Shown here: positions 52,257-61,326 of the stretch, piece after piece | Position numbering within the stretch: the first letter of the stretch is position 1 | Layout of the letters: each line of letters begins with the position of its first letter | Assembly: GCF_000764535.1 (NCBI RefSeq) | Contig: NZ_CP009571.1 | Span: 868,001-932,000, forward strand | Direction: 5' to 3' | DNA: 64,000 bases | Source: Sphingomonas taxi | GTDB lineage: Bacteria > Pseudomonadota > Alphaproteobacteria > Sphingomonadales > Sphingomonadaceae | Translations under genes and position numbers: made by a program | Notes under the pieces: generated by a model | Told to the model about the DNA's origin: nothing | What the model saw: the letters and a program-made list of their open reading frames with translations, nothing else | Database searches by the model: none

Positions 52257-54371
52257 ATGCTGAAGTTTTCCCTGCTGGCTGGCGCCGCCCTGATTGCTGC
52301 CCCCGCCCTCGCCCAGACCGACCCGGCCGCCACCCCGGCGCCGCAGAGCCGCGACATCATCGTCACCGCGGCGGTGCCGCAGAGCGAGCGCGACGTGTTG
52401 CAGGGCACTTCGGTGATCTCGGGCGAGGAACTGACCCGCAACCTGCGCCCGACGATCGGCGAGACGCTGGCGCGCCAGCCCGGCGTGTCGGCGACCTCGT
52501 TCGGGCCGAGCGCGTCGCGGCCGATCCTGCGCGGCTTCCAAGGCGACCGCATCCGCGTGCTGACCGACGGCATCGGCTCGATCGACGTGTCGAACACCAG
52601 CGTCGATCATGCCGTCATCATCGATCCGCTGCTCGCCGAGCGGATCGAGGTGCTGCGCGGCCCCTCCGCGCTGCTGTTCGGCTCGTCGGCGGTCGGCGGC
52701 GTGGTCAACGTCATCGATACGCGCATCCCGCGGACCGTGCCCGAGAACGGCTATCGGTTGAACGGCATCGCCAATTACGGCTCCGCGGCGAACGAGCGGT
52801 CGGGCGGCGCGGCGGGCGACGTCGCGGTCGGCGAGCATCTCGTGCTGCATGCCGATGGCTCGTACCTCAAGGCGGACGATCTGCGCACCGGCCGCGGCTA
52901 TCTGCTGTCGCCGAGCGCGCGGGCCGCGGCGCTGAGCCAGGTCGGCCTGCCACAGGATACCGACGAGCCGATCGACTTCGCTGCCTCCGCCGGCCTGCGC
53001 AACCGCCTGCCCAATTCGGCGGCGACGACGTGGACCGCGGGCGCGGGCGCGTCGATCATCACCGACACCGGCAATCTCGGCGTGTCGTACAGCCATTACG
53101 ACAGCCTCTACGGCGTGCCGATCCGCTATGCGACTGCGGTCGGGCAGGAGCAGGAGGCGCCGCGGCTGTCGGTCGTGCAGAACCGCGTCGATTTGCGCGG
53201 CGAGATCAACACCGGCGGCGAGTGGCTCGACAAGATCCGCATCCGCGCTGGCCAAGCGAGCTATCGCCATTTCGAGCTGGAGGAAGACGGCAGCGTCGGC
53301 ACCGCCTTCTACAACAAGGGGCTCGAAGGGCGACTCGAGGTCGTCCAGGCGAACCGCGGCGGCTGGCAGGGCGCGAGCGGCGTCCAGTATTTCAACCGCA
53401 TCTTCAACGTCGTCGGCGACGAAGCCTTCCTGCCCAAGAACGAGACCAACCAGACCGGCTTCTTCACGCTGCAACAATATAGCGCGGGGCCGTTCCGCGC
53501 CGAGGGCGGGCTGCGCTACGAACTGACCGACGTCGCCGGCCGCGTGCCCTATGGCGAGGACCGCTTCTTCGGCGGCACGCGTCATTTCGAGGCGCTGTCG
53601 GGCTCGATCGGCGCCTCCTATGCGATCGGCGACGGCATCCGCATCGGCCTCAACGGCTCGCGGACCGAGCGGGCGCCGTCGGCGGAAGAATTGCTCGCCA
53701 ACGGGCCGCATGCCGGCACGCAGGCCTATGAGCTGGGCGATCCCGATTTCCGGCTCGAGAAATCCTGGGGGCTGGAAGCGACGTTGCACGCGCATGGCGA
53801 CGGCTACAGCTTCGACGCTTCGGCTTATTACAACTGGTTCACCAACTATATCTCGGAGAACCGCGTCGATCCCTCGGTCTGCCTGACGCGCACCGACGAA
53901 CTCGATGGCCTGCCCTGCTTCCAGTACCAACAAGGCGACGCGCGCTATTACGGCTTCGAGGCGGATGCCTCGGTGCGGCTGGCGCGGATCGGCGACTATA
54001 CGATCAACGCCGACCTGCTTGGCGATTACGTCCACGCCAATATCGTCGACCTCGGGCCGGCGCCGCGCATCCCGCCGGCGCGCGTGCTCGGCGGCATCGA
54101 GGCGCAGGGCGAACGGCTCGGCGGGCGCGTCGAGGTCGAGCATGTCTTCGAACAGAACCGCATCGCCGCGTTCGAGACGCCGACCAGCGACTATACGATG
54201 GTCAACGCCTCGGCCTCGATCAGCCCGTTCGGCAAGGACAGCAAGACCAGCCTGCTGCTGTCGGCGAACAACCTGTTCGACGTGGTCGCGCGGCGCCATT
54301 CGAGCTTCCTCAAGGACTTCGCGCCGCTTGCCGGGCGTGACATCCGCGTGACGCTGCGCTTCGGGTTGTAG
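52257..54371 (+). CDS. TonB-dependent receptor, ZnuD-like
   Basis: 704 residues. Signal peptide MLKFSLLAGAALIAAPALAQ, TonB box-like RDIIVTAAV, then a plug with RPILRGFQGDRIRVLTDGIG, DHAVIIDPLLAERIEVLRGP and SSAVGGVVNVID, which follows the ZnuD zinc receptor pattern (RPIIRGLxGDRVRIL.. and DHAVPIDPL..VERIEVLRG). A 22-strand barrel follows, ending in TLRFGL. The zinc assignment is by family and a Zur-like promoter site, with no His-rich loop evident. A GC-rich hairpin terminates it. Confidence 0.8.
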   Translation: MLKFSLLAGAALIAAPALAQTDPAATPAPQSRDIIVTAAVPQSERDVLQGTSVISGEELTRNLRPTIGETLARQPGVSATSFGPSASRPILRGFQGDRIRVLTDGIGSIDVSNTSVDHAVIIDPLLAERIEVLRGPSALLFGSSAVGGVVNVIDTRIPRTVPENGYRLNGIANYGSAANERSGGAAGDVAVGEHLVLHADGSYLKADDLRTGRGYLLSPSARAAALSQVGLPQDTDEPIDFAASAGLRNRLPNSAATTWTAGAGASIITDTGNLGVSYSHYDSLYGVPIRYATAVGQEQEAPRLSVVQNRVDLRGEINTGGEWLDKIRIRAGQASYRHFELEEDGSVGTAFYNKGLEGRLEVVQANRGGWQGASGVQYFNRIFNVVGDEAFLPKNETNQTGFFTLQQYSAGPFRAEGGLRYELTDVAGRVPYGEDRFFGGTRHFEALSGSIGASYAIGDGIRIGLNGSRTERAPSAEELLANGPHAGTQAYELGDPDFRLEKSWGLEATLHAHGDGYSFDASAYYNWFTNYISENRVDPSVCLTRTDELDGLPCFQYQQGDARYYGFEADASVRLARIGDYTINADLLGDYVHANIVDLGPAPRIPPARVLGGIEAQGERLGGRVEVEHVFEQNRIAAFETPTSDYTMVNASASISPFGKDSKTSLLLSANNLFDVVARRHSSFLKDFAPLAGRDIRVTLRFGL

Positions 54372-54382
54372 GGCGTTCGTAT

Positions 54383-54404
54383 TCCTCCCCCTGGCGGGGG
54401 AGGA
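54383..54404 (+). terminator. rho-independent-like terminator
   Basis: TCCTCCCCC / GGGGGAGGA stem of 9 bp with loop TGGC, then CTTTCT, 12 bp after the receptor stop. Confidence 0.65.
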
Positions 54405-54467
54405 CTTTCTCGGGCCTTGCCCTCCTGCCCCATCCCCCGTACCGCACCTTCAAAAGGAGACGATGCG

Positions 54468-55652
54468 ATGGCCGGCATGGGCAAGTTCGACTGGGCCGAT
54501 CCCTTCCTGCTCGACGATCAGTTGAGCGAGGACGAGCGGATGATCCGCGATACCGCGCGCGGCTATGCGCAGGACAAGCTTGCGCCGCGGATCGTCGAGG
54601 CGTTCCGCACCGAGCACACCGATCCCGCGATCTTCCGCGAGATGGGCGAGCTCGGCCTGCTTGGGCCGACGCTGCCCGAGGACTATGGCGGCGTCGGCGC
54701 GGGTTACGTCGCTTATGGGCTGGTGGCGCGCGAGGTCGAGCGGATCGACTCGGGCTATCGCTCGATGATGAGCGTGCAGTCGAGCCTCGTGATGTATCCG
54801 ATCTTCGCCTACGGCTCGGAGGAGCAGAAGCGCGCCTTCCTGCCCAAGCTCGCGAGCGGCGAATATATCGGCTGTTTCGGGCTGACCGAGCCCGATGCCG
54901 GTTCCGACCCCGGCGGGATGACGACGCGGGCGCGCAAGGTCGATGGCGGCTACGTCCTCTCCGGCGCCAAGACCTGGATTTCGAACAGTCCGATCGCCGA
55001 CGTCTTCGTCGTCTGGGCCAAGTCGGACGCGCATGATGGCGCGATCCGCGGCTTCGTGCTCACCAAGGACATGAAGGGGCTGTCCGCGCCGAAGATCGAG
55101 GGCAAGCTGTCGTTGCGCGCCTCGATCACCGGCGGAATCGTGATGGAGGACGTCGAGGTCGGCGAGGATGCGCTGCTGCCCGGCGTCGAGGGATTGAAGG
55201 GGCCGTTCGGTTGCCTCAATCGCGCGCGTTACGGGATCAGCTGGGGCGCGCTCGGCGCGGCGGAATTCTGCTTCCATGCCGCGCGCCAATATGGCCTCGA
55301 CCGCAAGCAGTTCGGCACGCCGCTCGCCGGACGGCAGCTCTACCAGAAGAAGCTCGCCGATATGGAGACCGAGATCGCGCTCGGGTTGCAGGCGTCGCTG
55401 CGCGTCGGGCGGCTGATGGACGAAGGCCGGTTCGCGCCGGAAATGGTCAGCCTCGTCAAGCGCAACAACGTCGGCAAGGCGCTGGAGATCGCGCGGATGA
55501 GCCGCGACATGCACGGCGGCAACGGCATCTCGGGCGAATATCAGGTGATGCGCCATATGATGAACCTCGAGACGGTGAACACCTATGAGGGCGCGCACGA
55601 CGTCCACGCGCTGATCCTCGGCCGCGCGATCACCGGGATAGCGGCGTTTTGA
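54468..55652 (+). CDS. gcdH: glutaryl-CoA dehydrogenase
   Basis: 394-residue acyl-CoA dehydrogenase. [20 protein letters not shown] is the GCDH-specific N-terminus; [16 protein letters not shown] and [17 protein letters not shown] are core blocks; the catalytic glutamate is in [17 protein letters not shown]. It oxidises and decarboxylates glutaryl-CoA to crotonyl-CoA. AAAGGAGA precedes the ATG at 54468. The next gene is a CoA-transferase, consistent with making glutaryl-CoA. Confidence 0.92.
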   Translation: MAGMGKFDWADPFLLDDQLSEDERMIRDTARGYAQDKLAPRIVEAFRTEHTDPAIFREMGELGLLGPTLPEDYGGVGAGYVAYGLVAREVERIDSGYRSMMSVQSSLVMYPIFAYGSEEQKRAFLPKLASGEYIGCFGLTEPDAGSDPGGMTTRARKVDGGYVLSGAKTWISNSPIADVFVVWAKSDAHDGAIRGFVLTKDMKGLSAPKIEGKLSLRASITGGIVMEDVEVGEDALLPGVEGLKGPFGCLNRARYGISWGALGAAEFCFHAARQYGLDRKQFGTPLAGRQLYQKKLADMETEIALGLQASLRVGRLMDEGRFAPEMVSLVKRNNVGKALEIARMSRDMHGGNGISGEYQVMRHMMNLETVNTYEGAHDVHALILGRAITGIAAF

Positions 55653-55679
55653 ACCTGCGGCTGGCGCAGGAGCAGCGCG

Positions 55680-56819
55680 GTGGCTGACCACCCGCTGGCC
55701 GGGCTCAAGGTGCTCGAACTCGCGCGTATCCTCGCCGGCCCGTGGGCGGGACAGGTGCTCGCCGATCTCGGTGCCGAGGTCACCAAGATCGAGAGTCCTG
55801 CGGGCGACGACACGCGGACGTGGGGGCCGCCGTTCGTCGACTATGACGACGGCACGCGCGACGCCGCCTATTTCCACGCCTGCAACCGCGGCAAGACCAG
55901 CCACGTCATCGACTTCACCACCGCCGAAGGGCAGCAGCGGGTCCGCGCGCTCGCCGCCGACGCCGATGTGCTGATCGAGAATTTCAAGGTCGGCGGGCTG
56001 GTCAAATACGGGCTCGATTATGCCAGCCTGTCGGCGCTCAACCCGCGCCTCGTCTATTGTTCGATCACCGGCTTCGGCCAGGACGGCCCCTATGCGCCGC
56101 GCGCCGGCTATGACTTCATCGTCCAGGGGATGAGCGGGATGATGGACCTGACCGGCGACCCCGACGGCGCGCCGCAGAAGATCGGCGTCGCGATGGCCGA
56201 TATCACCACCGGCCTGTATGCGGTGATCGCGATCCAGGCGGCGCTGGCGATGCGCGAGCGGACCGGGCGCGGCCAGTGGATCGACATGGCACTGCTCGAC
56301 ACGATGACCGGGGTGCTCGCCAATCAGGCGGCGAATTACTTCGCCAGCGGCGTCACGCCGGCACGCGTCGGCAACGCTCATCTCAACGTCTGCCCCTATG
56401 CGGTGTTCGAGACCGCGGATGGCTGGTTCATCCTCGCGGTCGGCAACGACGGCCAGTTCCGCCGCTTCTGCGCCGTCGTCGGCCTGAACGCCGACGATCC
56501 GCGCTATGCGACCAACGCGTTGCGGCTGGAACATAAGGTGCCGCTATTCGCGGAGATCACCGCCGCGACGCGGACCTTCGCGCGCGATGGCCTGCTCGGC
56601 GGGCTGGAGGCGGCGGGCGTGCCGGCGGGGCCGATCAATACCGTCGAACAGGCGCTCACCGATCCGCAGGTGCTGGCGCGAGGCATGGTGCTCGACCAGC
56701 CGCCGATCCGCGGGCTGCGGACGCCGATCCACTTTTCCGACGCCGCGCTCGCCACCGACCGGCCGGCGCCGCGGCTGGGCGCGGGCGACCGCGCCGATGC
56801 GGCTCAGCCGAAGCGATAG
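55680..56819 (+). CDS. CaiB/BaiF (class III) CoA-transferase
   Basis: 379 residues. ADHPLAGLKVLELARILAGP, ADLGAEVTKIESPAGDDTR, NRGKTSHVIDF, ENFKVGGLVKYGLDY and the catalytic-Asp region GYDFIVQGMSGMMDLTGDP identify the family. Next to gcdH it likely activates glutarate with succinyl-CoA, like the SUGCT family, feeding GCDH; the substrate is inferred from context. GTG start at 55680 follows AGGAG. Its last 16 bp overlap the convergent dioxygenase gene. Confidence 0.87.
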   Translation: MADHPLAGLKVLELARILAGPWAGQVLADLGAEVTKIESPAGDDTRTWGPPFVDYDDGTRDAAYFHACNRGKTSHVIDFTTAEGQQRVRALAADADVLIENFKVGGLVKYGLDYASLSALNPRLVYCSITGFGQDGPYAPRAGYDFIVQGMSGMMDLTGDPDGAPQKIGVAMADITTGLYAVIAIQAALAMRERTGRGQWIDMALLDTMTGVLANQAANYFASGVTPARVGNAHLNVCPYAVFETADGWFILAVGNDGQFRRFCAVVGLNADDPRYATNALRLEHKVPLFAEITAATRTFARDGLLGGLEAAGVPAGPINTVEQALTDPQVLARGMVLDQPPIRGLRTPIHFSDAALATDRPAPRLGAGDRADAAQPKR

Positions 56820-57604
56820 GCCGTCACCGCCCAGCCGAGCACGACGTCGCGATAGTCGCATACCGCCGCCGCCTCGCCGCCTGCACCGAGCGCGACCATC
56901 AGCGGCAGCAGATGCTCGGCCTCGGGATGGGCGAAGCGGGCGTGCGGCAAGCTTTCCCAGTCGATCACCCGCGCCGCGCGGCGGGCGGAATCGGGATCGG
57001 TGACCGCGTCGGTGAGCGCCGCGTCCCATGCGGCGGCGACCAGCGTCAGCTGCGGCCCGCGGGCACGCAGATTGTGGAAGCTCATCCCCGATCCGACGAT
57101 CAGCACGCCCTCGTCGCGGAGCGGCGCGAGCGCCCGCCCGATCGCGACATGCGCCGCCGGGTCGAGGTCGGCGCGCAGCGACAGTTGCGCCAGCGGGATG
57201 GTGGCGGCGGGATCGGCGACCATCATCGGGATGAACACGCCATGGTCCCAGCCGCGCGCCGCCTCCTCGCCGACCGCATGACCTGCACCGCGCAGCAGTG
57301 TCGCGGCGCGGCGGGCGACATCGGGCGCCCCCGGCGCATCCCAGCGCAGGCGGTAGGTGTGCGAGGGAAAGTTGTGATAGTCGAACAGCAACGACGGTCG
57401 CTCGCCGACATGGACGGTGAGCTCCGGCGTCTCCCAATGGCCCGAGACCATCAGGATCGCGCGTGGCCGCTCCGGCAGCGTGGCGAGCAGGCCGGCGAGA
57501 TAGGCCTGCATCGGCCGCCACATCGGATCGGGCGGCCCACCGCCCGGGTCCATGAAGAAGCAGGGGCCGCCGCCATGCGGCACGAACAGCGTCGGAAGCG
57601 TCAT
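56804..57604 (-). CDS. ygiD: DODA-type extradiol ring-opening dioxygenase (YgiD-like)
   Basis: 266 residues. Metal ligands visible: His10 in FVPHGGGP, then SGHWETPE, WDHGVFIPM and GMSFHNLR, typical of class III LigB/DODA enzymes acting on 4,5-dihydroxyphenylalanine-like catechols. Non-heme Fe(II). The aromatic substrate is not fixed by the sequence. The ATG at 57604 gives MTLPTLFVPHGG, the family start; convergent with the CoA-transferase gene. Confidence 0.85.
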   Translation of the reverse strand: MTLPTLFVPHGGGPCFFMDPGGGPPDPMWRPMQAYLAGLLATLPERPRAILMVSGHWETPELTVHVGERPSLLFDYHNFPSHTYRLRWDAPGAPDVARRAATLLRGAGHAVGEEAARGWDHGVFIPMMVADPAATIPLAQLSLRADLDPAAHVAIGRALAPLRDEGVLIVGSGMSFHNLRARGPQLTLVAAAWDAALTDAVTDPDSARRAARVIDWESLPHARFAHPEAEHLLPLMVALGAGGEAAAVCDYRDVVLGWAVTAYRFG

Positions 57605-57679
57605 GCCGGCAAGGTCGCGCCTCGCGGGTCGTACCGCAATCATCTGGATCGAAACGCGGCGTTTCGCTTAAGAGGCGCC

Positions 57680-58252
57680 ATGTCGCGCCTCACGGTCAAC
57701 AACCAGCCGGTCGAATACCGGCTCGATCCCGCCACGCCCCTGCTGTGGGCGTTGCGCGACGCATCGAACCTGACCGGGACGAAATATGGCTGTGGCACCG
57801 GCGATTGCGGCGCGTGCACGGTGGATGTCGACGGGCGCGCGGTGCTGTCGTGCCGGGTCGCGATCGGATCGGTCGAGGGCAGCTACGTCACCACGATCGA
57901 GGGCCTGTCGCGCGAGCGCAACCACCCGCTGCAACTCGCCTTCATTGCCGCCAACGTGCCGCAATGCGGCTTCTGCATCCCCGGCATCCTCATGGCCGCC
58001 GCAGTGCTGCTCAAGCGCAGTCCCGATCCCAGCGAGGCCGATATCCGCGGCGCGATCCGCAACCTGTGCCGCTGCGGCATCTATCCGCGGCTGATCGAGG
58101 CGATCCAGCGTGCCGGTCGCGCCGCCCGCGGCGAGGAGACGATCCCCGCCGGCGCGCGACCCGGTATCGATCCCGCCGACGCGGCGAGCGTCGTCCCGGC
58201 GCTCGTGCCCCCGCCGGCCGACGCCGCGCGCGACAAGCTGTCGGAACGCTGA
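57680..58252 (+). CDS. (2Fe-2S)-binding subunit, isoquinoline 1-oxidoreductase/aldehyde oxidoreductase type
   Basis: 190 residues with two [2Fe-2S] modules: GCGTGDCGACTVDVDG plus SC downstream (plant-ferredoxin-like), and QCGFCIPG with RNLCRCGIYPRL in the second. This is the small subunit of xanthine-dehydrogenase-family molybdenum enzymes (IorA-like). The C-terminal ~40 residues are Pro/Ala-rich beyond the normal end. The large molybdopterin subunit is not adjacent, so the partner is elsewhere or this is a remnant. Confidence 0.88.
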   Translation: MSRLTVNNQPVEYRLDPATPLLWALRDASNLTGTKYGCGTGDCGACTVDVDGRAVLSCRVAIGSVEGSYVTTIEGLSRERNHPLQLAFIAANVPQCGFCIPGILMAAAVLLKRSPDPSEADIRGAIRNLCRCGIYPRLIEAIQRAGRAARGEETIPAGARPGIDPADAASVVPALVPPPADAARDKLSER

Positions 58253-58343
58253 CGATCCAATTCAGCTTCGTCACATCGCGTCGTCGCTAGAAGGAGTCAT
58301 CATCGGAGTCGGCTCGTGCGCCGGCGGGTTGAGGACGAACAGG

Positions 58344-59141
58344 ATGAAGACCGTGATCAAGGCGTTGCTGGCGGCATCGATGCTGATGCCGGTGGCCGCG
58401 CAGGCGCAGGACGGACGCGGCGGCTGGGACCAGCGCGGGCCGGGGCCGGACCGCGGCCCACGCCCGGATGCCGGGCCGCGGCCGGAGCCCTCGGGCGATC
58501 GCGGCTGGCAGGGCCAGGGCCGCGCCGAGCGGCCGCAGCCGGGCAACTTCGGGCCGGATCGTGGTCCGCCGCCGCCGCGCGAGCGCCGCGACGATGGTCC
58601 GGGGCGCGGCCCCGGCGATGGGGGACCGGGCTTTCGCGACGACCGTCCCGATCGCGGGCCGCGGCCGGATCGCGACGACCCGCGTCCCGACCGCGGCCCC
58701 AACGTCGGCTGGGGCAACGTCGGCCGCGGCAACGTCGGCCGTGCCGACGACGGCCGCGGCTGGGACGAGCGCCGGTTCGACGATCGCGGCCCGGCGGCGC
58801 GCGACTGGCGCGCGGGGCAGCGGGGCGGCGCCTGGGACCGGCGCTGGCGCGACGACGACCGGTATGACTGGAACCGCTATCGCGCGGTGAACCGCGGCGC
58901 CTATCGCCTGCCGCGCTATTACGCGCCGTCGGGCTGGGGCCGCGGCTATCGCCGGTTCGGGGTCGGCGTGCCGCTGTCGCCGGTGTTGTTCAGCCGCGCC
59001 TATTGGATCGGCGATCCCTATGCCTATCGCCTGCCCGAGGCCTATGGTCCGTATCGCTGGGTGCGCTATTATGACGATGCGCTACTGGTCGACCTGCGCA
59101 GCGGGCTGGTGATCGATACGGTGTACGGCATCTTCTATTGA
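58344..59141 (+). CDS. RcnB-like periplasmic protein
   Basis: 265 residues. Signal peptide MKTVIKALLAASMLMPVAAQAQ, then ~140 residues of low complexity rich in Gly, Arg, Asp and Pro (repeated RGPRPD, GNVGRG), and a C-terminal RcnB domain (RDDDRYDWNRYRAVNRGAYR, YWIGDPYAYRLP, YGPYRWVRYYDDALLVDLRSG). RcnB is linked to Ni/Co homeostasis in E. coli; in sphingomonads the role is open. Confidence 0.8.
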   Translation: MKTVIKALLAASMLMPVAAQAQDGRGGWDQRGPGPDRGPRPDAGPRPEPSGDRGWQGQGRAERPQPGNFGPDRGPPPPRERRDDGPGRGPGDGGPGFRDDRPDRGPRPDRDDPRPDRGPNVGWGNVGRGNVGRADDGRGWDERRFDDRGPAARDWRAGQRGGAWDRRWRDDDRYDWNRYRAVNRGAYRLPRYYAPSGWGRGYRRFGVGVPLSPVLFSRAYWIGDPYAYRLPEAYGPYRWVRYYDDALLVDLRSGLVIDTVYGIFY

Positions 59142-59205
59142 TCGGGCGGGGCGTTACCCTGCTTTGACGGTTGTCTTTGAGGCGCGGCGACGGCATTTTC
59201 CCGCC

Positions 59206-59889
59206 ATGTTCGCCCGTCGCAAAGCGCCCGCCCCTTCCCCGCTGCGCCAGCAGGCCGGTGCCCGCGTCGCGCAGCGGCTCGACGCCAATCCCGCCGTCGT
59301 CCGGGCCGAGGTGCCGGCGATCCAGATCTATTATCAGCTCGATTTCCTCGATGCGGCGCAATGCGCGACGCTGATCGCAATGATCGACGCCAACCGCCGG
59401 CCGTCGTCGCTGCTGTCGGATCGTGCCGACCCCGGCTTCCGCACCAGCGAGAGCTGCGACATGAACCGCTATGCGCCCGAGGTGCAGCCGATCGACGAGG
59501 CGATCGCCGCACTGCTCGGCCTGCCTGCCGACCATGGCGAGACGCTGCAGGGCCAGCGCTATGCCGCCGGACAGCAATTCCGCGCGCATCACGACTATTT
59601 CCACGAGACCGAGAGCTATTGGGAGCAGATGCAGGCGTCCGGCGGGCAGCGGACGTGGACGACGATGATCTATCTCAACGACGTCGCCGAGGGGGGCGCG
59701 ACCTGGTTTCCGCAGGCCGGGTTCAAGATCGCACCGCGGCAAGGGCTGCTGCTCGCCTGGAACAACATGAACCCCGACGGCACGCCCAATACGGCGACGC
59801 TGCACGAGGGGACGGCGGTGGTGGAGGGGACGAAATATATCGTCACCAAGTGGTTCCGCGAGCGTTCCTGGCTCAAGCGATCCAATTGA
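59206..59889 (+). CDS. 2OG-Fe(II) oxygenase, prolyl 4-hydroxylase-like
   Basis: 227 residues. The Fe(II) ligands H-x-D and H are in RAHHDYFHE and ATLHEGTAVVEGTKYIVTKW; the 2-oxoglutarate Lys/Arg follows (KYIVTKWFRER). WTTMIYLNDVAEGGATWFPQ is the P4H core. MFARRK at 59206 gives the likely start; a TTG at 59164 would add 14 residues. Targets could be a ribosomal or secreted protein; unknown. Confidence 0.83.
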   Translation: MFARRKAPAPSPLRQQAGARVAQRLDANPAVVRAEVPAIQIYYQLDFLDAAQCATLIAMIDANRRPSSLLSDRADPGFRTSESCDMNRYAPEVQPIDEAIAALLGLPADHGETLQGQRYAAGQQFRAHHDYFHETESYWEQMQASGGQRTWTTMIYLNDVAEGGATWFPQAGFKIAPRQGLLLAWNNMNPDGTPNTATLHEGTAVVEGTKYIVTKWFRERSWLKRSN

Positions 59890-59901
59890 CCCGATGCTAT
59901 A

Positions 59902-59994
59902 GGGTGGGAGCCGGGACGACCCGCGGCGAAATCGTTGCGGCTGCTTCCTTCCGGACCTGACCGGGTTGGCGACGACCACGTCCGCCCGACTCCC
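59902..59994 (-). ncRNA. ffs: small signal recognition particle RNA (4.5S)
   Basis: The conserved apical-domain sequence GGTCAGGTCCGGAAGGAAGC is present on the minus strand (complement at ~59942-59963). The ends pair: GGGAGTCGGGC (5') with CCCGGCTCCC (3'). About 93 nt, the compact bacterial form that binds Ffh. Confidence 0.9.
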
Positions 59995-60043
59995 GCGCAA
60001 GCCTATGGCGACGTCGGGCCGCGGGATCAAGGGGTGAGTTGGA

Positions 60044-60364
60044 TCAACGCCCTGCCCGATTCAACGCGACGAGCTTTTCGAACACGTCGAGATCGAGCGC
60101 CTGTTTGAAGCGGCAGCCGGCCGCGAAATCCTCCGCCCAGCGAACCTCGGCGGCGATCGGCGCTTCGCCGGGCAGCGTCAGCCAGATCATGCTGTGGCGG
60201 GTCAGCGGACAATAGGTCTGGAGGCGTGCGCCGTGGATCGAGATGTCCACGACCTTGCACAAGGCGCGGTTGGCCTTGCCGATATCGCCATCGAACGAAA
60301 CCGGCGTGCGCGAGGCGCGACGCCGGCCGTAGGTCAGTGCAGGTTCGAACTCTGCCGCGAACAT
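60044..60364 (-). CDS. PilZ domain protein
   Basis: 106 residues. The c-di-GMP-binding RxxxR (RRRASRTP) and DxSxxG (DISIHGARL) motifs are both present, so it should bind c-di-GMP. No other domain. ATG at 60364 used; a GTG at 60370 is possible. It follows rpmE on the same strand. Confidence 0.85.
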   Translation of the reverse strand: MFAAEFEPALTYGRRRASRTPVSFDGDIGKANRALCKVVDISIHGARLQTYCPLTRHSMIWLTLPGEAPIAAEVRWAEDFAAGCRFKQALDLDVFEKLVALNRAGR

Positions 60365-60395
60365 AGCCACGGTCTATCCAGACCATGGTTATGTT

Positions 60396-60407
60396 CGCGT
60401 TAACGCG
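60396..60407. promoter_or_regulatory. 12 bp palindrome upstream of the PilZ gene
   Basis: CGCGTTAACGCG, 31 bp before the PilZ start and just after the rpmE stop. Could be an operator or a short hairpin; low confidence. Confidence 0.25.
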
Positions 60408-60411
60408 CTGA

Positions 60412-60645
60412 TCAGCTCTTGCGGAGCGTGAGCCCACCGCCGAAGCGCTTGTTGAAGCGGGCGACCTGGCCGCCGGCGTCGAGCATCGTGCCGCGACCAC
60501 CGGTCCACGCCGGGTGCGCCAGCGGATCGATGTCGAGCTGCATCGTGTCGCCTTCCTTGCCCCAGGTGGAGCGGGTCTCGAACACGGTACCGTCGGTCAT
60601 CTGGACCTTGATCATGTGGTAGTCGGGATGGGTATCTTTCTTCAC
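60412..60645 (-). CDS. rpmE: 50S ribosomal protein L31
   Basis: 77 residues, beginning [20 protein letters not shown], with [20 protein letters not shown] and FNKRFGG. No Cys residues: it is the zinc-independent form usual in alphaproteobacteria. Complete. Confidence 0.95.
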   Translation of the reverse strand: MKKDTHPDYHMIKVQMTDGTVFETRSTWGKEGDTMQLDIDPLAHPAWTGGRGTMLDAGGQVARFNKRFGGGLTLRKS

Positions 60646-60744
60646 GTCACGATGCTCCGGATGCGGCTGGTTCCGACCAGCCTGGAAGGGAAGCGGCGCC
60701 CGTAGAGGAGCGCCGCGGGAAAGTCAAAATGTCATGCCTTCCCC

Positions 60745-60816
60745 CGTTCGTGCTGAGCCTGTCGAAGCACAGGTGGATCTCACCAGCCCTTCGACAGGCT
60801 CAGGGCAAACGGAGGG
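60745..60816. repeat. intergenic repeat with CTTCGACAGGCTCAG arms (family D)
   Basis: TTCGTGCTGAGCCTGTCGAA (60747-60766) and CCCTTCGACAGGCTCAGGGC (60787-60806) form a long hairpin between rpmE and fabZ. This element type is widespread in sphingomonads. Confidence 0.7.
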
Positions 60817-60830
60817 GGCCGGTCCGATGC

Positions 60831-61316
60831 TCAGGCTTTGGGCGGGTCAGCGATCATCGCGGTGAAATTGGCCTCGGCGACGACCTGGCCGTCGATCTTC
60901 GCGACGCCGGCGAACTTGCACACCGAGCTGCGCTTCTGGACGAAGGTCGCCTCCAGCCGCAACAGCACGCCCGGTTCGACCGGCTTGCGAAACTTGGCGC
61001 CGTCGATCGCCATGAAATAGACGAGCTTGCCCGAGCCGGCGAGGCCGAGACTCTCGACCGCGAGGATTCCGGCGGCCTGCGCCAGCGCCTCGACGATCAG
61101 CACGCCCGGCATGATCGGCCGACCGGGGAAATGCCCCTGGAAGAAGCCTTCGTTGATCGTCACCGCCTTGATCGCCGCGATCGACCGGTCGAGGATGATC
61201 TCCTCGACCCGGTCGACCAGCAGCATCGGGTAGCGATGCGGCAGGGCCGCCATGACCCGCCCGATATCGAGCGGCCCCATGGTCGTGCCCTGCTGCTGGG
61301 GTGCGTCGTCGCTCAC
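60831..61316 (-). CDS. fabZ: 3-hydroxyacyl-[acyl-carrier-protein] dehydratase FabZ
   Basis: 161 residues. Hotdog-fold dehydratase of fatty acid synthesis. Catalytic His62 and Glu76 lie in [36 protein letters not shown] is the conserved N-terminal block. GTG start at 61316, 11 bp after the ompH stop; an ATG at 61280 would drop 12 residues. Part of the conserved bamA-ompH-fabZ cluster that links outer-membrane and lipid A synthesis. Confidence 0.94.
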   Translation of the reverse strand: MSDDAPQQQGTTMGPLDIGRVMAALPHRYPMLLVDRVEEIILDRSIAAIKAVTINEGFFQGHFPGRPIMPGVLIVEALAQAAGILAVESLGLAGSGKLVYFMAIDGAKFRKPVEPGVLLRLEATFVQKRSSVCKFAGVAKIDGQVVAEANFTAMIADPPKA

Positions 61317-61326
61317 CCGTGCAGCC

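Noticed and set aside
52200..54299. 699-codon minus-strand frame opposite the ZnuD-like receptor
   Set aside because: Antisense shadow; receptor motifs are unambiguous on the plus strand.
59902..59994. SRP RNA on the plus strand
   Set aside because: The conserved GGTCAGGTCCGGAAGGAAGC reads on the minus strand only.
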